NCBI GenBank assembly: GCA_032073245.1
Contig: DAMANX010000013.1
Span: forward strand, 1-64,000
Direction: 5' to 3'
From: QVMG01 sp032073245
GTDB lineage: Bacteria; Bacteroidota; Bacteroidia; Bacteroidales; Tannerellaceae
DNA: 64,000 nucleotides
A model generated the notes under the pieces. The model was not told the origin of the DNA. It saw only the letters and a program-made list of their open reading frames with translations, and did not search any database. Position numbers and translations under genes: made by a program. Shown here in pieces: positions 25,663 through 35,054 of this stretch. How positions within the stretch are numbered: position 1 is the first letter of the stretch; the number at the start of each line of letters is the position of its first letter.

Positions 25663-28600
25663 TTAAAATTTAAGTTCGACACCCAGTGAGAAAGTGCGGT
25701 TCATTGGATATACGAAGTTTATAGCACCTGCAACACTGGAGATACCACTTGCTGTTAAGCTGGTTTCCGGATCAGGTCCAGAGAATTTATTGATGGTAAA
25801 CAGGTTATCTCCGGAGAAGAATACCCGTGCATTCGAGATGCGTACACTTTTCAACAGATTTTCCGGTAAATTATACCCGATATTAACGTTACGTAGACGC
25901 AGGTGGCTTCCGTTCTCAAGGAAACGGGATGATGGGTTCGTTGAGTTTTTATTTCCTCCGTAAACAGGAAGCGGGTGAGTAGCATTGTCTCCCGGTTTTT
26001 CCCAACGGCTCCAACCCAAACCATTATCTATCGACATCTGGTTGTATTGTGCCTGACGACCGTCATTATCCATAGAAGAACGTGCTCCGAAATAAATCTT
26101 ATTACCGTACACAAATGTAAAATTAACACCTAAAGTAAATCCTTTATAAGAAAGATTATTCATAAGACCTCCCGAGAACTTAGGTGTAGGAGAAGATCCT
26201 AACCAATCTATTTTTGCTTTTGAGTAATCATTGGTTGTGCCACCATCTTCTGCTGTCCAAAGAGGATCTCCATTGTCAGGATCTACTCCGCGCCATTCCG
26301 GCATATACCAGCCATAAAGTTCATGTCCTTCTTCCAACCGTTGACGTGCAGCATCAGCAGCACCAACCATAATAGGAGTTCCAGGTCCACCATCTTTTCC
26401 ACCCGGTAATTTCTCTACCTTGTTTTTATTGAAACCGATATTGAATGAAGTAGTCCATAAGAAGTCTTTTCTATTGATATTAGTACTAGTCAGTTGAAGT
26501 TCAACCCCCTTATTGCTGATTTCACCAATATTACGCAGGTAACTGTAAAAACCTGTACTTGGAGCTTCAGGAGCACTGAAAAGAAGATCAGAGTTAAGAT
26601 TACGATAAACATCCACACTACCCTCAAGCCAGTTGAAGAGCTGGAAGTCTACACCACCTGATATCATTAAACATTTTTCCCATCCCAGGTCAGGATTAGC
26701 CAAACGAGAAGGCTGTGCACCCGGTTCCCCTAAATAAGTTACACCGGAGAACGTATATGCATCCATATAAGCAAAGTCACCAATATCTGCATTACCGGTC
26801 AAACCAAAGCTTCCGCGTAATTTCAGGAAAGTAAGGACTTTATTTCCTTTCAGGAATTTTTCATTCGATGCCAACCAACCAGCGCTCATCGAAGGGAAGT
26901 AACCTGTGCGGTTATTGGGAGCAAAACGGCTGCTCGCATCCGCACGGAACGAAGCTGTAGCGATATATCTGTCAGCATACGAATAATTTATTTGTGCAAA
27001 AGCAGACCAGGATGCACTTGGAGTAGCATATCCGCCTGTTGCACGCATGGTTGTCGCCGCTCCAGCAGACACAACTTCCATTCCTGTCGGCTGTTGATCA
27101 GCTCTTGCACCAAAACGGTAATTACCTTTTGACTCACCGAACTCATATCCCAAAAGACCACCAAAATCGTGGTATCCTATACGATGAGAAGCTTTCAAAA
27201 GTGTAGTATTACCATAACCTCCTAACGGATAAGAAGATTCATCTTCCACATGGCTACCTTGTGTAATACCATTCCATGTCTGGCTGGCATCGCGTGCATC
27301 GTAAAATACCTTACTCCAGCTCTGGTGCCTACTCAAACGAGTAGTATTAGTAGCTGTCAACCAAGGAAGGATACTCCAGTTAAGCACAAGGTCAAGATTC
27401 ATACCTGTACCACCTTCTTTATCATAATTATATTCATAACCGTGCCATGGGTTCTGACGGTTAGCATAGAACCATCTCTGGTCTGCTGCCGGAGTTGCAG
27501 CAATATTCACAGGGTTACCATTTTCATCAAACGGATTATCCCAAGGAATACCGCGGTAAGACATTTCGTAGAAAGTACTCGACCAGATATTGTTTCTCTT
27601 ATTCTCACGCATATTCATACGAACGCTCACATCAAAAGTATTTGATATTTGCGTATTGAAGTTCATACGTACGTTGCTGCGTTTGTAAGAAGTGCCCGGC
27701 ATTGTTCCTTCCTGATTGTAATGATTCAGGCTGACCATATACGAAGTATTTTTTGTTCCACCCGTAACAGATGCATAATATTCCTGGGCATTCCCTGTTT
27801 TGAATGCGTCATCACGCCAGTTGTAATTCCGGTCTCTAAGCGTTTGTGGGAAATCTGCTTCAAAGTTAGGGATTCCCCAGGATTCCCATAAATTATAGAG
27901 CTCTGTTCCGTTCATCGGTTTGAATCTACCGAACATAGCATTGGTAATAGCCGCATTCACTCTTACAGTTACCTGCGGAGCCTGATTACGCTTCCCTTGT
28001 TTGGTAGTGATCACGATAACGCCATTTGCTCCTTCAGCTCCATAGATAGCCGTAGAACCCACATCTTTCAACACAGATATAGTTTCCACATCATTCGGGT
28101 CATATGTTCCACCGGGAATTCCGTCTACAACGAACAGAGGGCTTTTGCCGGCAGTAATAGTTCCAACACCGCGAATAAGCAAGCTGGCTTCCGAACCCGG
28201 AGCACCACTATTATTGGTAACCATCAACCCCGAAACTTTACCCTGAAGCATTGAACCGAGGTCAGACGTTACATTATCTTTTAGCGCTTCACTTTGCAAT
28301 GTAGTTACCGAACTTGTCATTACGGATTTTCTAACACTTGTATATCCAATAACAACAATTTCATCCAGTACTTCGCTGGATTGCATAACCACATCAATTT
28401 TCGTTCTGTTTCCAACCACTTCTTCTACTGCAGTATATCCTACATAAGAGAATACCAACGTAGAATTAGGCGACACATTACTGATACTGTATTCTCCGTC
28501 AATATCAGTTACTGCTCCGAAAGCAGTTCCTTTAATCAAAATATTAACTCCAGGCAAGGTTTCATTCCCATCGGAAGAAGTAACCTTCCCTGTCACCACA

Positions 28601-28683
28601 TTTTGTGCGTATGCAGTTCCGATTGTCAGGAAAAGAACTCCTATACAAATCGCTTGCATTTTTCTAAACAGTTTTAGATTCAT
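25663..28683 (-). CDS. SusC/RagA-family TonB-dependent transporter
   Basis: 1,006 residues. It has a signal peptide (ending GTAYA), then a carboxypeptidase-regulatory-like domain (VVTGKVTSSDG to LVFSYVGYTAV, about residues 29-85), a TonB-box region (VLDEIVVIGYTSVRK), the plug (SMLQGKVSGLMVTNNSGAPG, LFVVDGIPGG, GAEGANGVIVITTKQG), and a 22-strand-type barrel ending FSLGVELKF with a terminal phenylalanine. It imports the glycan across the outer membrane with the SusD partner. There is no extra N-terminal sigma-factor signalling domain, in line with control by the DeoR protein of the operon and not by an anti-sigma system. Confidence 0.96.
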   Translation of the reverse strand: MNLKLFRKMQAICIGVLFLTIGTAYAQNVVTGKVTSSDGNETLPGVNILIKGTAFGAVTDIDGEYSISNVSPNSTLVFSYVGYTAVEEVVGNRTKIDVVMQSSEVLDEIVVIGYTSVRKSVMTSSVTTLQSEALKDNVTSDLGSMLQGKVSGLMVTNNSGAPGSEASLLIRGVGTITAGKSPLFVVDGIPGGTYDPNDVETISVLKDVGSTAIYGAEGANGVIVITTKQGKRNQAPQVTVRVNAAITNAMFGRFKPMNGTELYNLWESWGIPNFEADFPQTLRDRNYNWRDDAFKTGNAQEYYASVTGGTKNTSYMVSLNHYNQEGTMPGTSYKRSNVRMNFNTQISNTFDVSVRMNMRENKRNNIWSSTFYEMSYRGIPWDNPFDENGNPVNIAATPAADQRWFYANRQNPWHGYEYNYDKEGGTGMNLDLVLNWSILPWLTATNTTRLSRHQSWSKVFYDARDASQTWNGITQGSHVEDESSYPLGGYGNTTLLKASHRIGYHDFGGLLGYEFGESKGNYRFGARADQQPTGMEVVSAGAATTMRATGGYATPSASWSAFAQINYSYADRYIATASFRADASSRFAPNNRTGYFPSMSAGWLASNEKFLKGNKVLTFLKLRGSFGLTGNADIGDFAYMDAYTFSGVTYLGEPGAQPSRLANPDLGWEKCLMISGGVDFQLFNWLEGSVDVYRNLNSDLLFSAPEAPSTGFYSYLRNIGEISNKGVELQLTSTNINRKDFLWTTSFNIGFNKNKVEKLPGGKDGGPGTPIMVGAADAARQRLEEGHELYGWYMPEWRGVDPDNGDPLWTAEDGGTTNDYSKAKIDWLGSSPTPKFSGGLMNNLSYKGFTLGVNFTFVYGNKIYFGARSSMDNDGRQAQYNQMSIDNGLGWSRWEKPGDNATHPLPVYGGNKNSTNPSSRFLENGSHLRLRNVNIGYNLPENLLKSVRISNARVFFSGDNLFTINKFSGPDPETSLTASGISSVAGAINFVYPMNRTFSLGVELKF

Positions 28684-28782
28684 TGCATTAACATTTAGAT
28701 GATTTATAAAATTGTGATTTTCAAAATTTACACATTACACACACTTAATATAAGCCTTCGGTCTACTACGTATCCCTCTTGC

Positions 28783-28889
28783 TTAGTAGTCAGAGAAGTC
28801 AAGTAGTTATCAATCGCTTTGCTCTTTAGTAGTCAAGTAGAAACTTAACTCCTTGACTACTTTGACTACTACATGAGGCGTACTACGCC
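28783..28889 (-). promoter_or_regulatory. Repeat-rich gap between the GH36 gene and susC
   Basis: This is the longest gap inside the operon (219 bases). It holds direct copies of TTAGTAGTCA at 28783-28792 and 28826-28835, and a dyad TAGTAGTCAAGTAG (28827-28840) with CTACTTTGACTACTA (28857-28871). A second short dyad GGCGTA/TACGCC lies near 28877-28889. It may be a message hairpin that tunes susC level, or a binding site. No TAnnTTTG box was seen. Confidence 0.4.
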
Positions 28890-28902
28890 GAATACTTACC
28901 AC

Positions 28903-30933
28903 TTAATACACTTCTATTAAATAATCCCTATTGAACGCTGGTTTTATCACTGGGTTTGCACCATCGATCTCATAAGTTTTCTTATCATCAGAAGTATATT
29001 CACACACTGTATACTTACGGTTTTCCAGCCCGCGTAGTTCAATCGGCTCCCCATTCCATTCTTTCGCATAGAAAGCGTAATACATCTTTCCATCTTTTTT
29101 GACTACATGAGTTTCCGGTTTATCATAAGCTATATCATACAGGTTAAGATAAGTTCCGGTTGAAATCATTTTGTCATTATAGATGTTTACCCATTTTTTG
29201 TAAAGCTTTTCCTTTTCAGGTGTCAGTACATAGCTTCTACGTACATTCGGATTATCCTTCGGATAAGTGAATTTCGACCCGATAACTCCTCCGATACCAA
29301 TCTGGGTACCAAAGTCATCACCATTATCACTCAACTCAATATGATCGGCATAATAAGCCAGTTTATTGGCAATAGCCCTATAGGTTTTCGCCTTATGCCG
29401 TATCTGCCAGCTGGAAGTCGGGTCAGATGAAACTGCCTGGTTCATATAAGGGATCATAAAATAATTGATTGCACAACCGCAAGGGCAGAATTGCACCACA
29501 CCATAAGGTTTATAACCCAATACCTTTTCGTAGATATTCTGGAAATAAGTATGCATCAACTCTGCCGACTGTTCAGGATATTCGAGTTTGCTGGCCCTGT
29601 TATAGTCAGGCAAGCAACAGTTCATGTGCTGTCCGTCGAGTTTAAGCCCGTCAAAACCCCATGTCACAATAAAACGCTCCAATAAATCATTAGTGATCTT
29701 TTCCGTCACAGGATTAACCGGAGACATATAGTAACTGTCCCACCACGTAATATACTGCGGCGATCCCCATTGTGTTCTCAGCCTTACTTCCGGATGATCT
29801 TTCAATACCTTTGTGCCCGGGTCGGCCGCCAGTGGTGCCCACCATAGTTTAGCTTTCATACCATGTGCATGAATCGCATCCGTCATACGGCGCATATCCC
29901 TGTCTCCACCGGGAAAGCGTGAATTTGTTTCCCAATCGCCTTCTGCAATCTGGAATCCGTCGTCCACATCCACCCATTTGAAACCAAGCTCTTTCACCTT
30001 CGGCAGAGTTCCCAGAACTTCGTCAATAGTAAACGTACGTTCGTAACCCCATGCGCACCAAACAGCTTCATACGCTTCAGGACCTGATTCCGGGAACACC
30101 ATGCCTTTGGTTTCCATGTGACGGGAAAAACGTTCCAACGGATCGTAATAGTCTCCCGTATGTACACCTATAAAAGAGTCGTAGGTACGAATAGTATCGC
30201 CCGGAGTAAACTTCTGGCGTCCACCCTTCATGTCATAGGTTAGTGCAATAGAAGCATACTTGTCATGATTGAGCCATTGAACAGGCATCGAGATCATTTT
30301 CAGTGTTGTTTCGGTAAGGCCCGTAACAATACCACCGTCACGACGCCACAGGTTTACCATCGGTATACCTCCCCCGTAATCCGAGTCGTTCATTCCCAGA
30401 TAATTCTTCTTATAGTATCCCGGTTTCACTTCCGAAAGCCAGTCAGCGCGGCGGCTTGAAGAAGAAGGCTGGAACGACCATGCCGAAGTATCCGACACGT
30501 TTATATGCAATTCGTTTATTTTCCATCCGTTTACCGTGATATCTTTATCACTCCGGTTGATATAATAAGTTTCAACCAACAGCATCTGATCGATATTCTG
30601 AGGTATCGTTATCTTTTGATGTTTTTCCAGCTGGTAACCATCTTTATTGTAGGTTCCTGTCAAGGCATAACCGGAAACATTCCCCTCTTTAAATTCAGAA
30701 ACATTTGTCAGCTTAAATTGCGAAGCAGTAAACTCAACCGCCATCAAAGCATCCGATTCAACAAACTCATCATGGAACGGCAAAGTCGAACCATTGAGAG
30801 ATGTTAACTTTACCCTCATCTGCCCGTCTACTTCAAGTTGCAGATCCCCGTTCTTTATTATCACACTTTTATTACAGCCTGTCATCACTACAGCCAGCAA
30901 TAAGAACAGTACAATGTATACTCTCTCCTTCAT
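28903..30933 (-). CDS. GH36-like alpha-galactosidase/alpha-N-acetylgalactosaminidase lipoprotein
   Basis: 676 residues. A lipoprotein signal (MKERVYIVLFLLLAVVMTGC, cysteine 20) puts it in the periplasm or on the surface. The N-terminal ~270 residues are a beta-sandwich, followed by a (beta/alpha)8 barrel. The barrel holds the GH36 nucleophile region FDGLKLDGQH (aspartate 433) and the acid/base candidate SSDPTSSWQ (aspartate 504), plus KWVDVDDGFQ and KAKLWWAPLAADP. GH36 enzymes remove alpha-linked galactose, GalNAc or galactosamine. Neighbouring agaS and gatYZ genes favour an amino-sugar substrate. It lies three bases after the preceding amidohydrolase gene. Confidence 0.85.
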   Translation of the reverse strand: MKERVYIVLFLLLAVVMTGCNKSVIIKNGDLQLEVDGQMRVKLTSLNGSTLPFHDEFVESDALMAVEFTASQFKLTNVSEFKEGNVSGYALTGTYNKDGYQLEKHQKITIPQNIDQMLLVETYYINRSDKDITVNGWKINELHINVSDTSAWSFQPSSSSRRADWLSEVKPGYYKKNYLGMNDSDYGGGIPMVNLWRRDGGIVTGLTETTLKMISMPVQWLNHDKYASIALTYDMKGGRQKFTPGDTIRTYDSFIGVHTGDYYDPLERFSRHMETKGMVFPESGPEAYEAVWCAWGYERTFTIDEVLGTLPKVKELGFKWVDVDDGFQIAEGDWETNSRFPGGDRDMRRMTDAIHAHGMKAKLWWAPLAADPGTKVLKDHPEVRLRTQWGSPQYITWWDSYYMSPVNPVTEKITNDLLERFIVTWGFDGLKLDGQHMNCCLPDYNRASKLEYPEQSAELMHTYFQNIYEKVLGYKPYGVVQFCPCGCAINYFMIPYMNQAVSSDPTSSWQIRHKAKTYRAIANKLAYYADHIELSDNGDDFGTQIGIGGVIGSKFTYPKDNPNVRRSYVLTPEKEKLYKKWVNIYNDKMISTGTYLNLYDIAYDKPETHVVKKDGKMYYAFYAKEWNGEPIELRGLENRKYTVCEYTSDDKKTYEIDGANPVIKPAFNRDYLIEVY

Positions 30934-30936
30934 ATA

Positions 30937-32055
30937 TTATCTTTTTAAAAGTTTATTAGCATTATCTCTGTATAGTTTTTTAAGCACATCATCCGGAAGG
31001 TTAAGGCCGCTCAACGGCCAGTAGTAACTGTTACCCGAAGTAATAATATGTTCATCATTTGTCTCCAATGAGCGGAAAACCGTACGATACATTTCAACTC
31101 CCATCCCATTATCGGTTCCGAACACAATCCGGTCGGCATATTTCATAATGAATTCACGCGTTGCGCGAGGCGTTGCTCCCGCTTCCGACACCCTGCCAGC
31201 AATGTCGAAATACAGGTTCGGATATTTATCCAACAGAGCGGAAAGACGTGGTAAATCGTGATTCATATTCAAATAGTGGCAAGCAATAAATGTCGTTTTA
31301 GGATTGGCTGCCACCGCATTTTCAAACGATGTTATCAAACCGTTATAACCCAAACAGTTCTGAACTGTCGTATCCACCTGCCAGCGCAGCGCGTTCATAA
31401 GTCCGTCATTGTTTTTATCGATAGGCAGGTACATCCAGATAGGATCAGCGATATGCACACTTACAGGCATATTCAGTTCCGCACATTTTTCCAGCAATAC
31501 CTTCACACGTGGATTATCCAGATGTATGCCATGTCCTTTGGTAGGGAATGCGTATAAATCTCCTGTTCCCTTATCCCCTATCTCACCAACACCGACAGCA
31601 CCCATCTTATGGTATTTCACCAGCAAGTCCAAAGCACGTTTCTCCCAGTCGGGCTTGTCAAAATCGGTATAATCAAAACTACACCACAACGCAAAACGGT
31701 CTTTATGGTCTCCATACTTCTCAACAATCGTTTCAAAGGCTTCTCCCCGGCTGTTGTTCATTATACTGCTGACTTCAATCCCGGCAGCATCCATCGACTC
31801 TACCCATTTATTTACTTCTTCCTTGTTTCTTGCATAATTATGCGAATGCATATCGATAACCAGATATTTTGCTTTTTCCACCCGTGTCTGTGGAATATTA
31901 AATACCGAAACAGGACGATAGTCTTTTAATAGCAGATTTTCTATATTCTCCTCGATTGGAACCTGTTGTTCCTGCTGTGCAACAGCGATATTACTCCACA
32001 AAAACAGGGAGAATACAGATGCGATCAAGGATAAAAGTGTCTTCATAAGTATCAA
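30937..32055 (-). CDS. Exported amidohydrolase (PF04909-like), copy 1
   Basis: 372 residues with a type I signal peptide ending NIAVA-Q; the start may be the second methionine (residue 4). Metal-hydrolase motifs are VIDMHSHNYARN (H-x-H), VSVHIADPIW, FIACHYLNMNHDL and IVFGTDNGMG. The closing NLPDDVLKKLYRDNANKLLKR matches the cytoplasmic copy at 22.3 kb. It is predicted to be periplasmic, an unusual place for this family. It could hydrolyse a lactone or remove an acyl group from a sugar released by the GH36 enzyme. Position in the operon supports a sugar role, but the substrate is unknown. Confidence 0.82.
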   Translation of the reverse strand: MILMKTLLSLIASVFSLFLWSNIAVAQQEQQVPIEENIENLLLKDYRPVSVFNIPQTRVEKAKYLVIDMHSHNYARNKEEVNKWVESMDAAGIEVSSIMNNSRGEAFETIVEKYGDHKDRFALWCSFDYTDFDKPDWEKRALDLLVKYHKMGAVGVGEIGDKGTGDLYAFPTKGHGIHLDNPRVKVLLEKCAELNMPVSVHIADPIWMYLPIDKNNDGLMNALRWQVDTTVQNCLGYNGLITSFENAVAANPKTTFIACHYLNMNHDLPRLSALLDKYPNLYFDIAGRVSEAGATPRATREFIMKYADRIVFGTDNGMGVEMYRTVFRSLETNDEHIITSGNSYYWPLSGLNLPDDVLKKLYRDNANKLLKR

Positions 32056-32151
32056 TTTTTAATGATTTATTTCTCGTTTTTAGCGAAAAAGGGGCATGAT
32101 ATATTTCATAATACATCATCCAGAAGGGAAAAGAATACAACACCTGAATTC

Positions 32152-33201
32152 TTAATCTACCGGATAGCCCAGACTCTTCATGCTTTCCTTTAACTTGGAA
32201 GGATAGATACGCAAAGCATTTTTATAATAGATTTTCTCCAACACCGATTTAGGTAGATTCAGCCCTTTCAACGGTTTTCTGTTGCTGGCAATATTTTCAC
32301 CGAACACATCGTCGGTCTCCAGAAACCTGAACCAGTTTATAAGCGAATTCGCCATCGAACCGTAATTGTTTTCGTTCGGAGTATTCGTAAAATCATATCC
32401 CCACATTATCCGGTCCTGATAAGACAGGATAAAATCGCGCAAATTATTATAATCCTGAAGATTGCAATACTGCATAGTAGCCGAAATATCAATGTTCATA
32501 TTGGGATATGTTTCCATCATATACCGCAGGTAATCGATCTGCGCATCTTGTGTCATAAGCCATGCACCGTGTGCCACAACGATATTCAGTTTCGGATGAC
32601 GGCTCAGAACCCGTTCCAACCCGATAATCTGTCTCCAGTAATCAACCGGTTCCTTCGCCCAGTTTGTACGGAAAGAATAAGGTCCGTTCGGGTCGGCAAT
32701 ATGCAGGGAAGTCAGCAACACACCTTGTCTTTCCAGTTCGGCAAATGCCTCTTCGTGAGCAGGATCATCGATATACTTATACTTCACTGGCTGTTCCCCC
32801 TGACGGTAATAAGGGCCATACCATATCTTATATCCGATATATCCTTCTTTATATAGTGCCTTAATATCATTTTCTTTATAATGTTCAATACCTAATTGTG
32901 CAGGACGGAATGTACTGAATGCGGAAAGCATTCTTCCCTTCGTCATCTTTTGTATTACCTGTGCACCTTTTTGTTCCAGATTCACCCACATGGCAATATC
33001 CGCATGGCTCCTTTTCATCACCGTATCTCTCAGATTAAGATAATTAGGCAACCTGTCGGGAGTGGAGTCTCTGAAATGAATATGCGCATCAATACGTGGA
33101 ATATCAGGATATTTGGTAATATACTGATTCGGGTTCGGACGCTCAAACTGAGCGTTACAGATAAATGGAATTAAAAAGAAAAATAAAAAAATGTTTTTCA
33201 T
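32152..33201 (-). CDS. Exported amidohydrolase (PF04909-like), copy 2
   Basis: 349 residues. The signal peptide is MKNIFLFFFLIPFICNAQ. Motifs are RIDAHIHFRDS (H-x-H), TSLHIADPNGPY, IVVAHGAWLM and MWGYDFTNTP. Where the other copies read YGTD or FGTD, this one reads W-G-Y-D; the catalytic aspartate is kept but the pocket differs. It also closes with NLPKSVLEKIYYKNALRIY. Two exported, diverged copies in one operon suggest that they act on two bonds or two related substrates. It follows the aldolase gene after a 75-base gap. Confidence 0.82.
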   Translation of the reverse strand: MKNIFLFFFLIPFICNAQFERPNPNQYITKYPDIPRIDAHIHFRDSTPDRLPNYLNLRDTVMKRSHADIAMWVNLEQKGAQVIQKMTKGRMLSAFSTFRPAQLGIEHYKENDIKALYKEGYIGYKIWYGPYYRQGEQPVKYKYIDDPAHEEAFAELERQGVLLTSLHIADPNGPYSFRTNWAKEPVDYWRQIIGLERVLSRHPKLNIVVAHGAWLMTQDAQIDYLRYMMETYPNMNIDISATMQYCNLQDYNNLRDFILSYQDRIMWGYDFTNTPNENNYGSMANSLINWFRFLETDDVFGENIASNRKPLKGLNLPKSVLEKIYYKNALRIYPSKLKESMKSLGYPVD

Positions 33202-33276
33202 AATACCGCAATTTTTGTTTGTTATCTCCTGTCCGTCTACAATAAAATAATCAGTAAGTTTTCCTTTCCGCGAGGT

Positions 33277-34104
33277 TTACACACCCGGTTGCATTTCCAC
33301 GGTCTTATATTTCGTGCAAAGCAACTCAACCACAGAAGCAGTCGCTTTAGGAAAAACTTTTCGTAAATCAATCTCGTCCGTTGTAAGAAGCACCTCTTTA
33401 AGTGCCCGCATAAAAGTGTCTTTTATCTCTGTTGCCAGGTTTATTTTCGTGATACCATTCCGTATAGCCTCTTGCAGCATATCATGAGGAATACCCGAGC
33501 TTCCATGTAAAACCAGGATTACGTCCACTGCTTCGTGGATTTCCCTCAATCTTTCAATATTAAGTTTTGGTGCGGATTTATAAAACCCATGTGCCGAACC
33601 GATAGCAATAGCCAACGCATCTATACCCGTTTCATTCACAAAACAACGGGCTTCTTCTACGGTCGTAAAGCCACCCGTTTGCTCCTGTCCCAGTTTGGCA
33701 ATAAATCCTAATTCGGCTTCCACATTTGCATGATAGGATTCCGCCCGTTTTACGACTTCCGACGTAATGCGGATATTTTCCTCCAGGCTCTTTTCGCTGG
33801 CGTCGATCATCACTGATTCGAAACCCGCGTCGAGGCATCTCTGAACCAGTTCCACCGAGCCGCCATGATCCAGGTGCAGCCAACCTTCCAGCCCTGCATC
33901 ACCCAAAGCCTGGCGTGCCATTGCCACAACTTCATTCAATCCGATATAATCTATCGAGCTCTTGGTCAATTGCAGGATCACCGGAACCTTCACTATCGAA
34001 GCCGCCTCAACAATAGCCTGCAAAGTTTCAAGATTATAGAAGTTTGTTGCCAGAATGGCCTTCTTATCCTGTTGATATTGCTTTAGTTTTTCCCGGATAG
34101 TCAT
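33277..34104 (-). CDS. Class II ketose-bisphosphate aldolase (tagatose-bisphosphate aldolase, GatY/KbaY-like)
   Basis: 275 residues, close to GatY/KbaY (about 285). Zinc-binding histidines are visible in WLHLDHGG (residues ~80-87), IGSAHGFYK and LVLHGSSGIP, with the active-site EAELG region between them. It would split tagatose 1,6-bisphosphate into glyceraldehyde 3-phosphate and dihydroxyacetone phosphate. Its start overlaps the kinase stop by four bases, and a GatZ-like partner lies two genes upstream. Together these favour the tagatose enzyme over a fructose-bisphosphate aldolase. Confidence 0.85.
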   Translation of the reverse strand: MTIREKLKQYQQDKKAILATNFYNLETLQAIVEAASIVKVPVILQLTKSSIDYIGLNEVVAMARQALGDAGLEGWLHLDHGGSVELVQRCLDAGFESVMIDASEKSLEENIRITSEVVKRAESYHANVEAELGFIAKLGQEQTGGFTTVEEARCFVNETGIDALAIAIGSAHGFYKSAPKLNIERLREIHEAVDVILVLHGSSGIPHDMLQEAIRNGITKINLATEIKDTFMRALKEVLLTTDEIDLRKVFPKATASVVELLCTKYKTVEMQPGV

Positions 34105-35054
34105 AAAGTAATTGCATGATTAAATTTTTCTTTCGCAATTCTTACTATATTTTCTTTGGAAGAAAAAGCCGAGGTCCCCCCTGCTGCAGTGGTGTTTATC
34201 GCTCCCGTTAAGTTTCCGAAACGTTGACATTCTTCCGGCGTCCGGCCCTGTACGAAATAATTTATAAAGCCTGCATTAAAACTGTCTCCCGCACCGATTG
34301 CATCCACAACATCTGTGTTCAGGAAAGCATCCATTGCGCAGCTTGTTCCGTCGTTCAACAGCATCAATGAACCCTTGTTGCCCCGTTTCACAATGCAGAT
34401 ATTGATATAAGGACGAATCTTTTCTACCGCCTCATCCAGTGTGGAAGAATTTGTCAGAAACTGCAATTCCTTTTCATTAGGCATAAATACAGAAACAAGC
34501 GGCAAAAGCGTCTTATAATCAAAATCCCATGTTTCCAGCGGATCCCATTGTGTATCGAGAGAAGTGGTTACACCCTTTTCGCGTGCATAACTCAATATTT
34601 CTACCAAGTCTTTCTTTATTCCCGATTGCAGGTAGATCGATGAGAGATGAATATGTTTTGTATGCTCAAATACCGCTTTGTCGATATCTTTAAAACTCAT
34701 CAGATCCATTGTTCCCTGATAGGTCACATTTGCACGATCCTCGTTGTAATTCAAAACAATCGTAGCTCCGGTAGCACTCTTATCCGTCTCGATCAACAAC
34801 GATGTATCTACACCCTTTGCCTGTAAACTGCTTTTTACAAGGTCCCCGAAACTGTCTTTTCCAATCATTCCGACAAACCCCGTACGGCTGCCCAACGAAG
34901 AGACATTAGCCGCAAAAATAGCAGTCGAACTTCCAAGCGTCAGAATCATATCTCCGGCAAACTTTTCCTTACCGATTTCAGGCTCACCGTCTATCTGATT
35001 CAGAATCAAATCCACATTTAATTCACCAATAGCTATTACATCATACGTTTTCAT
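34101..35054 (-). CDS. PfkB-family sugar kinase (likely tagatose-6-phosphate kinase)
   Basis: 317 residues. It has the ribokinase-fold start IGELNVDLILNQIDG, the GSSTAIFAANVSSLGSRTGF substrate region, and the ATP/catalytic motif DAIGAGDSFNAGF (aspartate near residue 257). Its place between the GatZ- and GatY-like genes, with four-base overlaps at both ends, argues for phosphorylation of tagatose 6-phosphate to the 1,6-bisphosphate. PfkB kinases vary widely in substrate, so a free hexose or hexosamine cannot be excluded. Confidence 0.82.
   Translation of the reverse strand: MKTYDVIAIGELNVDLILNQIDGEPEIGKEKFAGDMILTLGSSTAIFAANVSSLGSRTGFVGMIGKDSFGDLVKSSLQAKGVDTSLLIETDKSATGATIVLNYNEDRANVTYQGTMDLMSFKDIDKAVFEHTKHIHLSSIYLQSGIKKDLVEILSYAREKGVTTSLDTQWDPLETWDFDYKTLLPLVSVFMPNEKELQFLTNSSTLDEAVEKIRPYINICIVKRGNKGSLMLLNDGTSCAMDAFLNTDVVDAIGAGDSFNAGFINYFVQGRTPEECQRFGNLTGAINTTAAGGTSAFSSKENIVRIAKEKFNHAITL

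Noticed and set aside
27250..28677. Series of plus-strand frames opposite susC
   Set aside because: They mirror the codon pattern of the susC gene, lack motifs and vary in frame, so they are antisense shadows.
33277..34104. Fructose-bisphosphate aldolase of glycolysis
   Set aside because: Motifs fit both, but the GatZ-like partner, the PfkB kinase and AgaS in the same operon favour the tagatose enzyme.
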